Source: Syncephalastrum monosporum B8922 (Eukaryota > Mucoromycota > Mucoromycetes > Mucorales > Syncephalastraceae). Taken from it: a stretch of 64,000 nt of DNA. The notes below the pieces were generated by a model that worked only from the letters and a program-made list of their open reading frames with translations, had not been told where the DNA came from and ran no database searches. The position numbers and the translations under genes were made by a program. Positions 25,767 to 37,022 of the stretch are shown here, piece by piece. Every line of letters starts with the position of its first letter. Within the stretch, counting starts at the first letter, position 1. The DNA is taken from the NCBI GenBank assembly GCA_000697355.1, contig JNEN01001214.1:62001-126000 (forward strand), read 5' to 3'.

Positions 25767-26264
25767 GAGTAAAGCGAAATAGTTGGAAAAAAAAAAAAAG
25801 GTGGTGTAATTCTTGAAAAAGCACGTGTCAACCACAAGTCGGTTGTCTTGGTCACGGGGTACAATTTGACAAATGGGGTTTTGCTGATTTTCTCATTGAC
25901 AAATCTGTTTTATTTCCTTCGGCGATCAATTACCATACTTGGCGGAGGACTGTACTTCAGAGAGAACAATCTTTGCTCGCTTGAAGCGTCTTTTTCCCCT
26001 TCTTCGATGCCCCGAGAGGGAGGGGCTTCTGCTTTTGGCTAGCTGACATTTGCAAAGACTGAACCAAAGAAAGGATAAAAACCAAAAAAGAAAAGAAAGT
26101 ATAAATGACAAATACGCGTTGTATGAAATTTCATAAGATGGACCATGCGATGACAGACTGCGTTTTGTATGCTGAGGTTTTTTATTTGCACGCTTCATGC
26201 AGACAACAGAAAGAGAGACAGGAAGTAGAAAGTGAGATATATATATAAAATTGTAGATTATTTC
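25767..26264. other. Intergenic region between Mpo1-like and VPS8 genes
   Basis: Contains the 5' flank of the Mpo1-like gene and the 3' flank of VPS8. A poly-A/T run at 25787-25799 and AT-rich sequence near 26230-26250 (TATATATAAAA) are visible. Open frames here lack family features. Nothing further can be supported. Confidence 0.5.
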
Positions 26265-29200
26265 TTAGGCAGCCCGCTCTTTTCCTTTGCTATTCTCCTT
26301 CTTGGTGGTTGCTTTCCCGGTCTGACACATGGGACAGATCGTTTCGTCTGGCTTCATGCAACGTTTATGGAACACATGACCGCACTGAAACACGACGACA
26401 TCGTTGGGTACGTTGGGTAGCTCCGGTTCTTGCGCCGGTTGTCCTTCTTCGGCATCCTTGTTATCCTTATCGCCGTCTTCCTTTTCAGACGTGGCGTTCG
26501 CTCCCTCGTCGAGGTTCCATGCGAGGGGTTCCTGAAGCAAGGTCAAGTCGAGCACGCTGGCGCCGCACACGTCGCAGGCGCCCCGTCGCGGGCGCCAGCC
26601 GCGACCCTTGCCACGCACCATAGACTGCATGCTCGAAAACAGATCGCGGTCAAACAGCCGGTTGGTCATCTCGAGGAGCTTGCCCTCGTACTTGTACGTA
26701 TCGAGCATGCTCAGGAAAATGTCGCGAAAGTCGGCAAAGGTCGTCTCGCCGCGGGCTTGGGACTCGATCAGACGGAGGAGGAGCCGCGGGAGGGAGACTT
26801 GCGGGGAGGTCGAGAGGAGGAGGGAAGTCAAGATGGATTGGACAAAGGACTTGAAGGAGGAGAGGATATGCTGGTGCAGACCGTGTTGGATATTCGCAGT
26901 CTTGCCGAGCACGTTGTAGACCTCGATCGAAGACTCGACGTACATGTCGAGGAGGCGGAACCACAGTGACTCGATCTCGTCGTATGCGTCGGTCGCGTCG
27001 GCGTCGGCTGGCAGGTCCGTGTGCCGACTGCTGTTCTCGCAAAGACGTGTACCGACTCTTAACACACCGCTGAGGCCGACGAGACAGCTCGAGATGATGC
27101 GCTGCTCCTCAAACGTCCACGCTCGTTCGTCGTCGGTATGGCTCTTGACTATATCGAGGATCAGCGCGACCTTCTCCTTGGCGACGCCGAGCATCGTATC
27201 GAGCGCGCCTAGCGTGTCGCCACTCTTTTCCATAATCCAGACAACCGCGTCCATCACGCCGTGGTCCTCGCAGCTCTTGAGCACCTTCTTCAAATCGACG
27301 CCGCTGACGAGACGCGTGTTGAGATAGTTGTACACACCCGAAGGATCATAGCGGCTGCTGAGCTCAATGTACTTTTCTTGCAGCGCCGCGTGCATGCTCT
27401 CGGACGCGATGGGCGTGGGCGCACCGACTTCCTGGGTCGTCTCGTCATACGGCTCGAGCAGACCACGAAGATACAAGAAGACGCGCTTGTCGGCCGTGTC
27501 GTGGTACTCTTCATCGTCAAATTCGTGGTCCTCCTCGAGCCTCCGGATCGCTTCCTCGTGGTCCCCCTTGAAAAAGTCTTGGACGACCTGGGCCGACTTT
27601 TGGCCGTCGATCTCGACAAACTGCGATATCCGGATCATAAACACGTTCCTGACCTCGTTCGTCTGCTTGTCGGTCAGGCTGATCATGCCGCCCAGGAGTT
27701 TGTACACGCACTCAAAGACCATAGAACGCCGCTTGTTATCCTTGAGGTAGGTCTCCACGAGCTTGCCGTACTTTTTGTCGCGTCTGTACACTTCCTCGAG
27801 CACCTGCCAGAACCCGGCTTCCTCGTAGTAGAGAATCATTTGCTCTTCGTTGATCGGGGTATACACAGTGAGCAGCTTGGAGACGGCGGTCTGGCGCTCC
27901 TGGCGCGTGTCCGGGTCGTGTTCCTCGGCGAGTCGGACGAGGATCTTGTGGAGCGTCGTCGGTGGGAGCAAGATGAACGTCGTGTACTTGTGCAGGTTGG
28001 ATGCGATAAACACGTAGAGCTGCACCAGGCTGTCATTGTCGTCGTTGGGAGGCCGCACGCTGGTTTGGGTAAAGGACTGTACAGTGGAGGTCGAGATGGA
28101 CTGCTTGGGCCGCGGTGGCGGTAAGCCGTTGCCAGAGAGACCACCGCCCATCACGTCGAGCAGGGTATTTACAATGATTTGGCGCGAAATGATCTTACCG
28201 GGCACTTCTTCTTCAAAGGTCGACGTCAAGATGTCGTCGCCGCCATTGAGCCAAGGGTCGGTGAAGGCCGTCTCGAGCGCATCCAGGAACTTTTTCGTGC
28301 TGAAGCGCAGCAAGAGACGCAAGTATGGGTAGGTCGGCTCCGACATTTGGTCGCCATCCTCGGCGGTCAACACGAGCTGCCCGCCTGTCGGGGGCCACAC
28401 CACACATCGACCCGAAAAGACAAAAGAGTACACCGCGCTCCGCGCTTCGTTGGCTTCCTTGGTCTGCATAGGCACGCCGTCGGGAAACGTCCGTCCGATG
28501 AGGATGAACCGCAGGTAGTCAAAGAGCTTATCTGCGCTCTTGCGCGAGATCGGCGATGTGTCTTCCCGTTCTTCGACAGCAGGTGCGTCCGCGCTGCTTG
28601 TCATGCGTGAGCGCGGTCCATGGTCGTTGTAATAATAGTCCTCTTGCGGCACCACCAGACGCGTCGCTTCCTCCTTGAGCACGGCCCGAATGACCTTGAG
28701 CATTTCGACGACTGGACTCACATAATCATGCATGCTGCTGTTCCAAACATACATCATGGCCTCGTACAGGCCTTCGCGGTGGCACATGCTGACAATTTGA
28801 TCAATATCCAGACTTTCAGGGGCCACATGCCAGATAATGTGCTCGAGCCGGTCCAACAGCCGTTTTTGGCAGTAATGATCCACCAAGTCCTTCATCACAT
28901 CCGGAGGCAGCCGCGACGTGGTCTCCTGCAAAATATAGGGCTCCAGCACCTCGAGGAAAATGCCGCGGACCCGCGCGTCCACGAATCGTTCGTAGACCGT
29001 GTCAAACAAAAAGTCAAGGCGGTCCATGGAGAGACAGGCATCGACGCACTGTTTTGCGAGCTTGCTGAGCAGCGTGGCCTCGCTTTCGTTGAGCTCATCC
29101 GCGTCGTCATAGAGGCGGTTGGAGGCCAGTGCATAATTGAGCGAGGCCACCAAAAGCTCCATTAACTTTTCGCCGACCATCTGTTTCCGCGCGCCTTCGT

Positions 29201-29729
29201 CCTCGGGCAGACCGACCACGGTCTGTAGTTTCTGGCCGTTGTAAAAAAGGGTCGCCTGCTCAATCGCCTTGAGGAAGTTGCCGGCTTTGACGAGCGCAAT
29301 AATACAGTCCGCCCAGGATAGCAAGGTACCAATGTAAATTTTGTTGAGACCCTATCACTTTGGATGTGAGTGTCCCACGTCCGAGAGAGACAGAGAAGGG
29401 GGGGGGGGAGGATCCGGGGGTTTTTTTTTTTTTTTGGAACGTACCAGCAGAAAAAGCTTGCCCTTGTAGCTTCGCAGCGAGTGGTAATACGCCATCTCGA
29501 TTGACTTGAAGGTAGGCACGAGCGCGTGGTGGGTCGGTACATGGGTCTGCACGACACTCGCGGGTTCGTTCAGGAGGTCGTGTAGCGAGGCGTGAAAGCG
29601 ATCATGGTATACTAGTTCCTTGGAGCGGATGCTGAATGGGTCCCGGGCCGTCATGGTTTTGGGGTCGAGCAAGATCATGTCCTCGTTCGGGGTTGTCAGC
29701 AGCAAGATCTAAAAAGCAAGGCAACCATG

Positions 29730-29785
<56 letters not shown>

Positions 29786-32643
29786 CAAAACGGGCTCTAG
29801 CGAACTTACCTGTCGGTTAATCCACTGGAGACCAACAATGACATCCTGACACTTCCACTCGCCGTACTCGACGTATTCGAGCTTGGTACCGCGCTTGGTA
29901 TTCTTGCTGCCCACAGAGCTGCGCGACATGCGCCTCGACCGTGTCTGTGTCGGATCCGCTGCTTCCGCCATGACGGTCAGAATATACAAGCGATTGCTCC
30001 ATGAGAAGGCCAGCATCGGGTCGGTCGCAGGCATAACGGCGTTCTTGCTTTTCCGGTCTATTTTTTTTTTTTTTTTGCGCGTGAACAGGGGAAACTAGAA
30101 AGGATATTCATGTTTGCTACCTTTCGGAGTAGCCGTCTCGGAGGGGGCCGCGTTTGCGCGTGTGACAGGCAACCATGCGAGACATCCAGCCAAGCTCTCT
30201 CTTGGTTGTTTGTCGGACGCGTTTTCATGGCCATCATTGTCTGTGGCCGAGGATGTGAGAGGCGCCAGCTTGGGTTTCAGGAACTTGTACTGCGTTTCGG
30301 TCGTCGGCTTCAGTCCAACGATGATCATCTAAAGAACATAGTTTAGTCGGGTCATCATACCAAGAGCGTCGCTTTACCTTGTAAGGGGTCAGCAGAGCCA
30401 CCAGGCCAAAATTCTCTGCCGGATGGGCCACTTGACCCAGGGGAAGTGGCTGCATCGCAAAGACCGTGCTCGGCCGACGCGGTTTGAGCGGCGGTGCAGG
30501 CGATGCGGGTGCTGCTGCTGCTGCTGCTGCAGTAGTTGCGTCGACGGCGTCGGCCCGCGCTTCGTGTTCAAGGGCCGGGAAGGAAAGGTTCTGATAGCGG
30601 CCTAGGATTCGAGTGGTGTCAACGGCATTGACCATCACGACCTTGTACAGGACATGATAGAAAGCCATGCCCTGATCGTCGCCCGAGACAATATCGGATT
30701 TCTTGACACCGACAAACCCGATATGCAGAATACTTGCGCCCTTGACGTGGCCTTCTTTGCGCAAGGTAGACTGCTGCTGTAGCACCGAAGCGTTGGATGC
30801 CTGACTGGCCGGGATCGGGTCAATGACACGCACCGGGCTCGCAGGCTTGCGAATGTCCCACACGAGGATGTAGCCCTGACTATGACCGCAGGCCACCGTA
30901 GTATGATCGGCCGAGATGGCCAACGAGGTGACGGAACCGATTTCAAGGGCTATTCATATGCACGTGTGTGTGTGTGTGTGTGTGTGAATAGATTTGTAAG
31001 AGTCGATCGCAATGTCCATTTTTTTTTACCACGCGCATTATCGCCGAGGATACACTTTAGGTTTTGCGAGTAATCATAGACAAAGACGAGACCACGTGTG
31101 GTGCCGATGGCAATCACGCCACTGACGGCTAGGACGGAAGCGAGACCGCTGTGTTTTCGGACGTCGTTCGAATAGAGCTGGTCCGAGATCTTTTTGAGGG
31201 GCGTCCACTTGAAGGCTTCGGAGGCGTCGCTCGTCTCGTCTTGCGGCTCGTCTTCGTTGAGTAGAATGGAAACGGACGGTGACCGGTCGGAGACGCTGCT
31301 GCCGACGTCGGAAGACTGGCGGGAGCTGGTGCTCTGGTCGGATTCGAGTCGCGAGCGCAAGAGGGCGCTGTTGACGGGCCGGGCGTCGGTTGACGAGGCG
31401 AGGGTGGCGCTCGAGGGCGGGCGTCGTGGCGTGCCTGGCGAGACGCCCACCGGGGTGGATGCGAGCGTGATAGGCGAGCCTGGTGTGCCCGGGGTGGCGC
31501 GCGAGAGGTCGGAAGACGAGTCCTGTTGAAGAGGGTGAATAACGGGATGTGGGTGTGGGACATTGCTTACGAAATGGGCGACGCTCGTATGTGTCTCCGA
31601 GGTCTGATCGTCCTGAGGCAGCTCGTCCTCAAAATCATTGAGGATGTTATCCAGATTCAAGTAGTTGGCTATCCAACAAATGGTCTCAGAAACTACAAAC
31701 AACGATGCTCTCATCTCATGTGGTATGCACTCCCATTTTACCTCGTTTGACAAACTCCTCATAAAGGCCGATTTCCTGGGCAATGTCATCCAAGAGGGAC
31801 AGGATCTTCTGCTTCTTTTTTTCCCCGATATTATGCGACATGCTCGTGTTTTTGACGAGCGGGCCGCCGTGCAAATGGATATAGAGTTCGTCTTGGATTT
31901 TGTACATGTCGTCGAGACGCGAGCGAATGATGGTATCAGAGATGGTGGGTAAATCAAGCTCAGGTATCCGCAGGCCTTGGAACTTCTGTTCGAGCACCGT
32001 CAAGGACTGGACGCCGTTGACGAGGCGCGTGTGGTACGGCACGGCGTCGAGTATTTTGGAGAGCGGGTCGTGCGTGACGTGGAAGAACGGATTGGGTGAC
32101 AGCGGCTGGTTGTGATAGTGATGCGCATTGTGGCGGTGGTGTGAAAAGGTGGGCTGCATCGGCGTGCCCGGGCTACATAAAGAAGCATGCTTGTCAAAAA
32201 AGAAAGAAAACGACACAGGCCAACAACCGAATAGAATGCGTCTAGTCCATTTACGTTGAATAGTCACCCTTTGCGCTGGTGGTCGACCCGATCGAGTGTG
32301 TTCTTCGGTGGCTCATGAACGTCTTGAGGTTGGCCAGGTACTTGTCCGCCAAGGAACGATCCTCCAGCGCCGCGCGAAGCTCGTCGGGCAAGTCGGCAGT
32401 GGCCGCGCTCATATCAATGTCGAATGAGCTCAACAGATCTTCCGAGTCGTCTTCCGAGTTCTCTTCGAGGACCTCCTTCAGCAGCGAGTCGTAGTTGCTT
32501 CGAAACTTGGTCGTGTTGGTGCTCGTGCTCCGCTCCATGGGCGGTGGCAAGAGATGGAACCCATTCGGGGGCGATTCATTTCTGGATGTCCCGTTCAGTT
32601 GAGGAGGGGACGATGCGGCAGACAGGTGGCCGTTGGGATCCAT
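26265..32643 (-). CDS. VPS8: VPS8, CORVET subunit with C-terminal RING
   Basis: CORVET-specific subunit for Rab5-dependent endosome tethering. Nine exons on the minus strand: 32643-32255, 32172-31742, 31668-31571, 31522-31030, 30949-30378, 30328-30121, 30057-29810, 29708-29445, 29351-26265; 1929 residues, longer than the human protein (about 1430). The N-terminal 450 residues hold Ser/Pro-rich low-complexity sequence. A WD40-like propeller follows (GVIAIGTTRGLVFVYDYSQN, TTVACGHSQGYILVWDIRKP, DIVSGDDQGMAFYHVL). The last exon has the long alpha-solenoid, starting YIGTLLSWADCIIALVKAGN and including a clathrin-repeat-like stretch. The RING at the end is CDVCG ... FQCGHVFHKRC ... CPMC with a 50-residue acidic insert. 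A (CA)n(TA)n tract lies in the intron 29709-29809 and a (TG)n tract in 30950-31029. Identity rests on architecture plus these motifs. Confidence 0.9.
29732..29785. repeat. Compound (CA)n(TA)n microsatellite in a VPS8 intron
   Basis: Uninterrupted CA dinucleotides from 29732 to about 29763 followed by TA to 29785, inside the intron between VPS8 exons 7 and 8. On the transcribed (minus) strand this reads (TA)n(TG)n and forms part of the intron body. Confidence 0.95.
30964..30986. repeat. (TG)n microsatellite in a VPS8 intron
   Basis: About eleven TG units just upstream (plus-strand sense) of the VPS8 exon 5 boundary at 30949. On the coding strand it reads (CA)n about 15 bp before the acceptor region. 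Confidence 0.95.
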
Positions 32644-33816
32644 AGTTGATTCCGTTGTGCTTTAAGATTGCCCCAAGGTATACAGTATATACGTTCTATC
32701 AGCGTTCAAAAATAGGCGGGTCGGTGTGGGGGTGGGGGGTATGCGTCGCGTTATTTTTATGATATAGGTATATATATCTAGAATATGGAAAGTAAAAGGC
32801 TCAGTCAGTCAGCCTGTGATCGAGCGAAAGTGGAAGTGAGAGTGAGAGCGAGAAAGTGCGGGAGGTAAAAATGCAACTGCACATACACACATACACACAA
32901 CAAGCGTTGAACAAAACAACAAAACGACGACAGACAACAGGTGTGCTGCAATTAAACGTGAGGCACGCCTGCTGCAAACAATCCCCCATCGGGGTTTACC
33001 CTCTGATAGAGGTGCCTATCTTGCAAAGAGACGGCACACAGCCATGACGTTTTCGCGCATCCAAACAGTAAAAATAAAAATACAAAGAGGGTTGCTCAGT
33101 CTCGCTCTCGTTGGCATCTGGATGCATCCACAGTTCATACCACAGATACCTATACAGTCTTCTTTTTTTCTTCTTTCCAGACATAGTCATCCAGACGGTA
33201 CATAGTGCCACATACGAGGCAGTTGTAGGCGATAGAAAGCATACTGGATCGTCAGGTACACCAAATTTTGCTTTGCTGGGACCGGGGGCCAAGTAGGGGA
33301 AGGAATCAAAGAAAGTTCTGGTCACCTTGTGTGACGACAACTCGTTATGCCGAACGAGTGAGGCAAACAAAGACAAACATTCACCAAAGAGAGAGAGAAC
33401 CCCTTGAAATAGCATTTTTCGATGCGACATCATAGCGTCATTTTACTGGCAGTGGTGAGAGCGATAAACCAGATGAGCCAAGACGGGTTCATGGGCTCTC
33501 TGTGGTGGTGTTTGAGAAATGGAATGAGTTGCGGGACCTCAATGGAAATTGGGCATGGAAAAAAAAAGCTCAGCTGTCAAGCAGCACATATCGTATTCAC
33601 TCACTCACACACACACTCTCACTCTCTTTTAATCACTTTACACTCTCATTCTTTAATCACTCTCACTCTCAGTCTTCTCTTTTTTTTTTTTATTTATTCT
33701 CTTATTTTCCAAAAAACCTACCACTTATGAAAACCTTTTGATATCCCACCCCTTAATATTGTTATCTTCCTTTCCTTTCAACTCTACTCCAATAGCATCT
33801 ATCCACATACGTAGCC
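32644..33816. promoter_or_regulatory. Divergent promoter region, VPS8 and HRI-type kinase
   Basis: About 1.17 kb between two divergent start codons. TATA-like AT-rich sequence (tatatatcta near 32770) and purine-rich repeats near 32830-32870 lie on the VPS8 side. On the kinase side a long pyrimidine leader (33597-33710, rich in CACTCTC and T runs) ends shortly before the ATG. A 145-codon open frame on the minus strand (32996-33433) has no recognisable features and is not called. Confidence 0.5.
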
Positions 33817-36694
33817 ATGGCAACCCTCACGGGCGATTTCTTCATACATGACGACCAACACGACGACACACCTTCATCCTCCTCTGCTTCGTCCCTTGAG
33901 GCGGACGAATGGTCCGACCGGTCCAACAAGTTCTGGACTCGCCCCGCACACAGCCCAGAGCCCTCATTGTCTCATGACGAACAACCACAGGACAGCGACT
34001 CGTCTTCTTCCGACTTTCTCAACCTGCGTGTGAAGGTCGGCGCAACCACCACCGCCAAGACGCCCCACGCCAACGAAGTCTCATTTGGCGTGGCCCATGA
34101 CGAACGTGACAACAAAGAATGGTCTCTCACCAATGACAGCCAAGATGACGACACGCATGACGACCGCACCCACGACGACGACGAGCAAGGCACCATCTCC
34201 AAGCGACGACAGACAAAAATGCTGCTTGTGTCGCTGATTGAATCCTTTTGCCGCTTGCATGGTGATTCGCCCGAAGCCAATCGGCGCGTCTTCTTTCTTA
34301 TCTGCCAGACCCTCAGCTCCCTGGGGTTTGTCGACTCTGAGTTCATCGACGAAGTGGCCTCGGTGCGCTCCACCTTCCAAACCGCCTTCCAGAAGCTCTT
34401 CTATACGGCGGTGCAGACCGTCCGTAACCAGGATTTCCGCCTGGAAGGGCATCGGATGATCGCCCCCACGCCTTGGGAAGACGATGTGAGCTCCGAAGAC
34501 GACCTGTCGTCGTCCTTCACCTCGTCGTCCGATAATCCGTCCAACCTCCTCGACCTCAACGTCCAAAACTCGCGCTACCGCAACGATTTTGTGGAGATCA
34601 GCCTGCTCGGTCGTGGCGGGTTTGCCAGCGTCTGGCGCGCGCGCAACAAGCTCGACGGGATCGAATACGCCGTGAAAAAGATTCCGCTCGGGGAGGGCTT
34701 GGAAGACAGTGAGGAGAAAAGCCCGTACGAGAAGATATTCCGCGAGATTAAACACCTGGCGCGTCTGGAACATCACAACGTCGTGCGCTACTACTGCTCT
34801 TGGCTCGAATACTCTGCGTTCGACACCATCCTCAGAGAAGAATCCGAACGACCGGACCCGCCTCATCACGACAGACGCCACCCCCACGACGAGGACGACG
34901 CCGAGCACTCTGCGGGGAGCATTTTCAACGGTCAGGACCCCACCTTTGATGAAGACGAAGAAGAGGCGACACCGACCTGGAAACCCACGCATGAGGATCT
35001 CGATCATATCTTTTTTGCGCACGACGACGTCGAAAAAGGGCCACCGCCCCCGCCGATGCCGCAACCGACCCCTCGGCGCCCGTCACAGGACACCGTGAGC
35101 GGGCTTCCGACGTGGGACCATCGACCCGCGCGAGGTCGTTTTCGATCCAACAGTTGCGGTGCCCAGCAACTGCGCCCGCGCAAGATGAGCATGAACGGAC
35201 GCAGGAGCCGAAAGAACAGCTGTCACAACGGCTGGACCCTCTACATTCAAATGTACCTGTGTCCTGGTAAGCTCAGTCTACATACCCATATTTATGAAAC
35301 TATGGGAGAGCTCACATCGTTGGTGTAACGGCCTCTCTTCCTTTTTTTCTTTTTTTTTGTAGCGACCTTGCATGATTACATCAAATTCCGCAATCGCCGC
35401 TTCGCAGAGACAGGCCAACAAGTCGACTGTGCGCGCAACATTGAGATCTTCACCCAGATCTTGCAGGGCGCGGCCTACATCCACGAGCAAGGGCTCATCC
35501 ATCGCGACCTGAAACCGAGCAATATCTTTTTAGGCATGCCCGAGTGCCATATTCGACGCCACGAGCGGCGCGCCAGTACCTCGGCCCACGAGCACGGCTT
35601 CTCCTATGACTCGGTCCTGACCGCAGGATCGCTTCGGGAGTGCATGTGGGAAGAAGCGTGGGTGCCCAAGATCGGCGACTTTGGCCTCGCCGCGACGGTA
35701 GCCCACCCTGCCGCCGCCGCTGCCGCCGACCAGAGCCTGCCGCATTCCTTCAGCTCAGATCAACTGCCCACCGCCTCGTTCACCGATCACACCTCCTCAA
35801 GTCTCCATTCGTTCTCCACCTCTTCACATTGCCGCCGTAGCAGCGCCAACAGCAGCACAGGTGGCTCTCATTTTACCCGGCCCAAGCTGCATCGCACGCT
35901 GACCAGTGGGATTGGCACCCGCACTGTAAGTCCTACACGAGCTCTATTCTTTTGGCCCTTTGTCAACTCACCCCACACACAAACATGTCTATTAGTATGC
36001 TTCGCCCGAACAACTCGCTATGCCACCCCAGCAATACGACGCCAAGGTCGACATCTACTCGCTTGGCATCATCTTTTTCGAACTCTACCAGCCGTTCACC
36101 ACCGCCATGGAAAGAGCCGACGCCATCTATCGTCTGAAAAAGGGCGTGTTTCCGGATGGCTTTGTGGAACGCTACGCCAAAGAGTCTGCCCTCATTTTGT
36201 GGATGATGGACAGCACGCCTTCACATCGCCCCTCGGCCCTTCAGCTTTTGGAATACGACCTCTTTGCTCATCACTGCACTCCGGTAAATAGAAAACACAC
36301 ATATACAGACGCATACGAGAGCGCAGCTGGATCTAGGTTTTTTTTTTCTGACACGCACAACCTTTTTCTTCTTTTTCTGTCTGTTTAGGAGAATGATTTG
36401 TACAGTAATCTTCAAGCACAACTCCAAGCCAAATCCATGGCGCTTGATACCAGGGACCAAACCATAGCGGCCTTGCAGGACACGGTTGAACGCTATCAGG
36501 AAGAGAACCGACGTATGCAACTCCGCCTCGAAGCGTTTGAGCGAGCCATGCGAGAACAACAGAGTCAGCCCAAAGCATCCGGCATGGCGACGGCTGTCGA
36601 TGCCAACAAGAACAAGAGCTCCTTGTCACGCCTGATCCTTGCTCAAACCTCTACGGCTGCTGTCACTTCTCATTCTGCCTCGTCCCAAACCTGA
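33817..36694 (+). CDS. EIF2AK1: HRI-type eIF2alpha kinase (EIF2AK1 family)
   Basis: Stress kinase phosphorylating eIF2alpha to lower translation initiation. Four exons: 33817-35266, 35363-35925, 35996-36283, 36389-36694; 868 residues. An acidic Ser/Asp-rich N-terminus precedes the HRI-specific helical region (LLVSLIESFCRLHG, VFFLICQTLSSLGFV). The kinase has glycine loop LLGRGGFASVW, YAVKKIPL with the lysine, and HLARLEHHNVVRYYCSWLE typical of eIF2alpha kinases. A long acidic kinase insert of about 140 residues follows, then YIQMYLC, HRDLKPSNIF, IGDFGLAATV, GTRTYASPEQL, DIYSLGIIFFELYQPF. A C-terminal coiled coil (IAALQDTVERYQEENRRMQLRL) may dimerise. All catalytic residues are present. GCN2 is less likely because no RWD or HisRS domain is seen. 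Haem control is family knowledge and not shown by sequence. Confidence 0.92.
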
Positions 36695-37022
36695 TCTGTA
36701 TATATTGCGTTTTTTTTTCTTTTTCTTCTATTTTTTATCTTCTTCCTTTTCTGTCTTGTTTCCAGCGCTCTTGTTCTTTTGTCGTAATATAACCTGTGAA
36801 TATGCCCCTTCCATCATCCCATGCATCCAAGATGGGTTTTTTTTTTTTTTTTTTTTTACAAATGTACAAAGTTGACGGAAAGGGTTACCCATCGTCCGTG
36901 TGCCCAACAGCACATACATACATATGCATAAAACTCGAAACATGTCTGGTTGAGAAATTGTAGAAAGGAAGAAGGGGGTATCATGGCCGTTTATAGCAAG
37001 CAAAAGAAACAAAAAAAAAGAT
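36695..37022. other. Short intergenic region between two convergent genes
   Basis: 3' flanks of the HRI-type kinase (plus) and SIN1 (minus). Two T-rich tracts (36710-36745 and 36835-36857) and no coding signal. Probably both 3' UTRs. Confidence 0.6.

Noticed and set aside
27261..28124. 287-codon open frame on the plus strand
   Set aside because: It lies antisense to the VPS8 terminal exon and mirrors its codon pattern; no family features.
32996..33433. 145-codon minus-strand open frame in the VPS8/HRI intergenic region
   Set aside because: No conserved motif, no plausible promoter or splice context, and a T-rich segment inside it gives a run of Lys/Phe codons.
34081..35064. 327-codon open frame on the minus strand
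   Set aside because: Shadow of the HRI-type kinase coding exon; composition follows the reverse complement.
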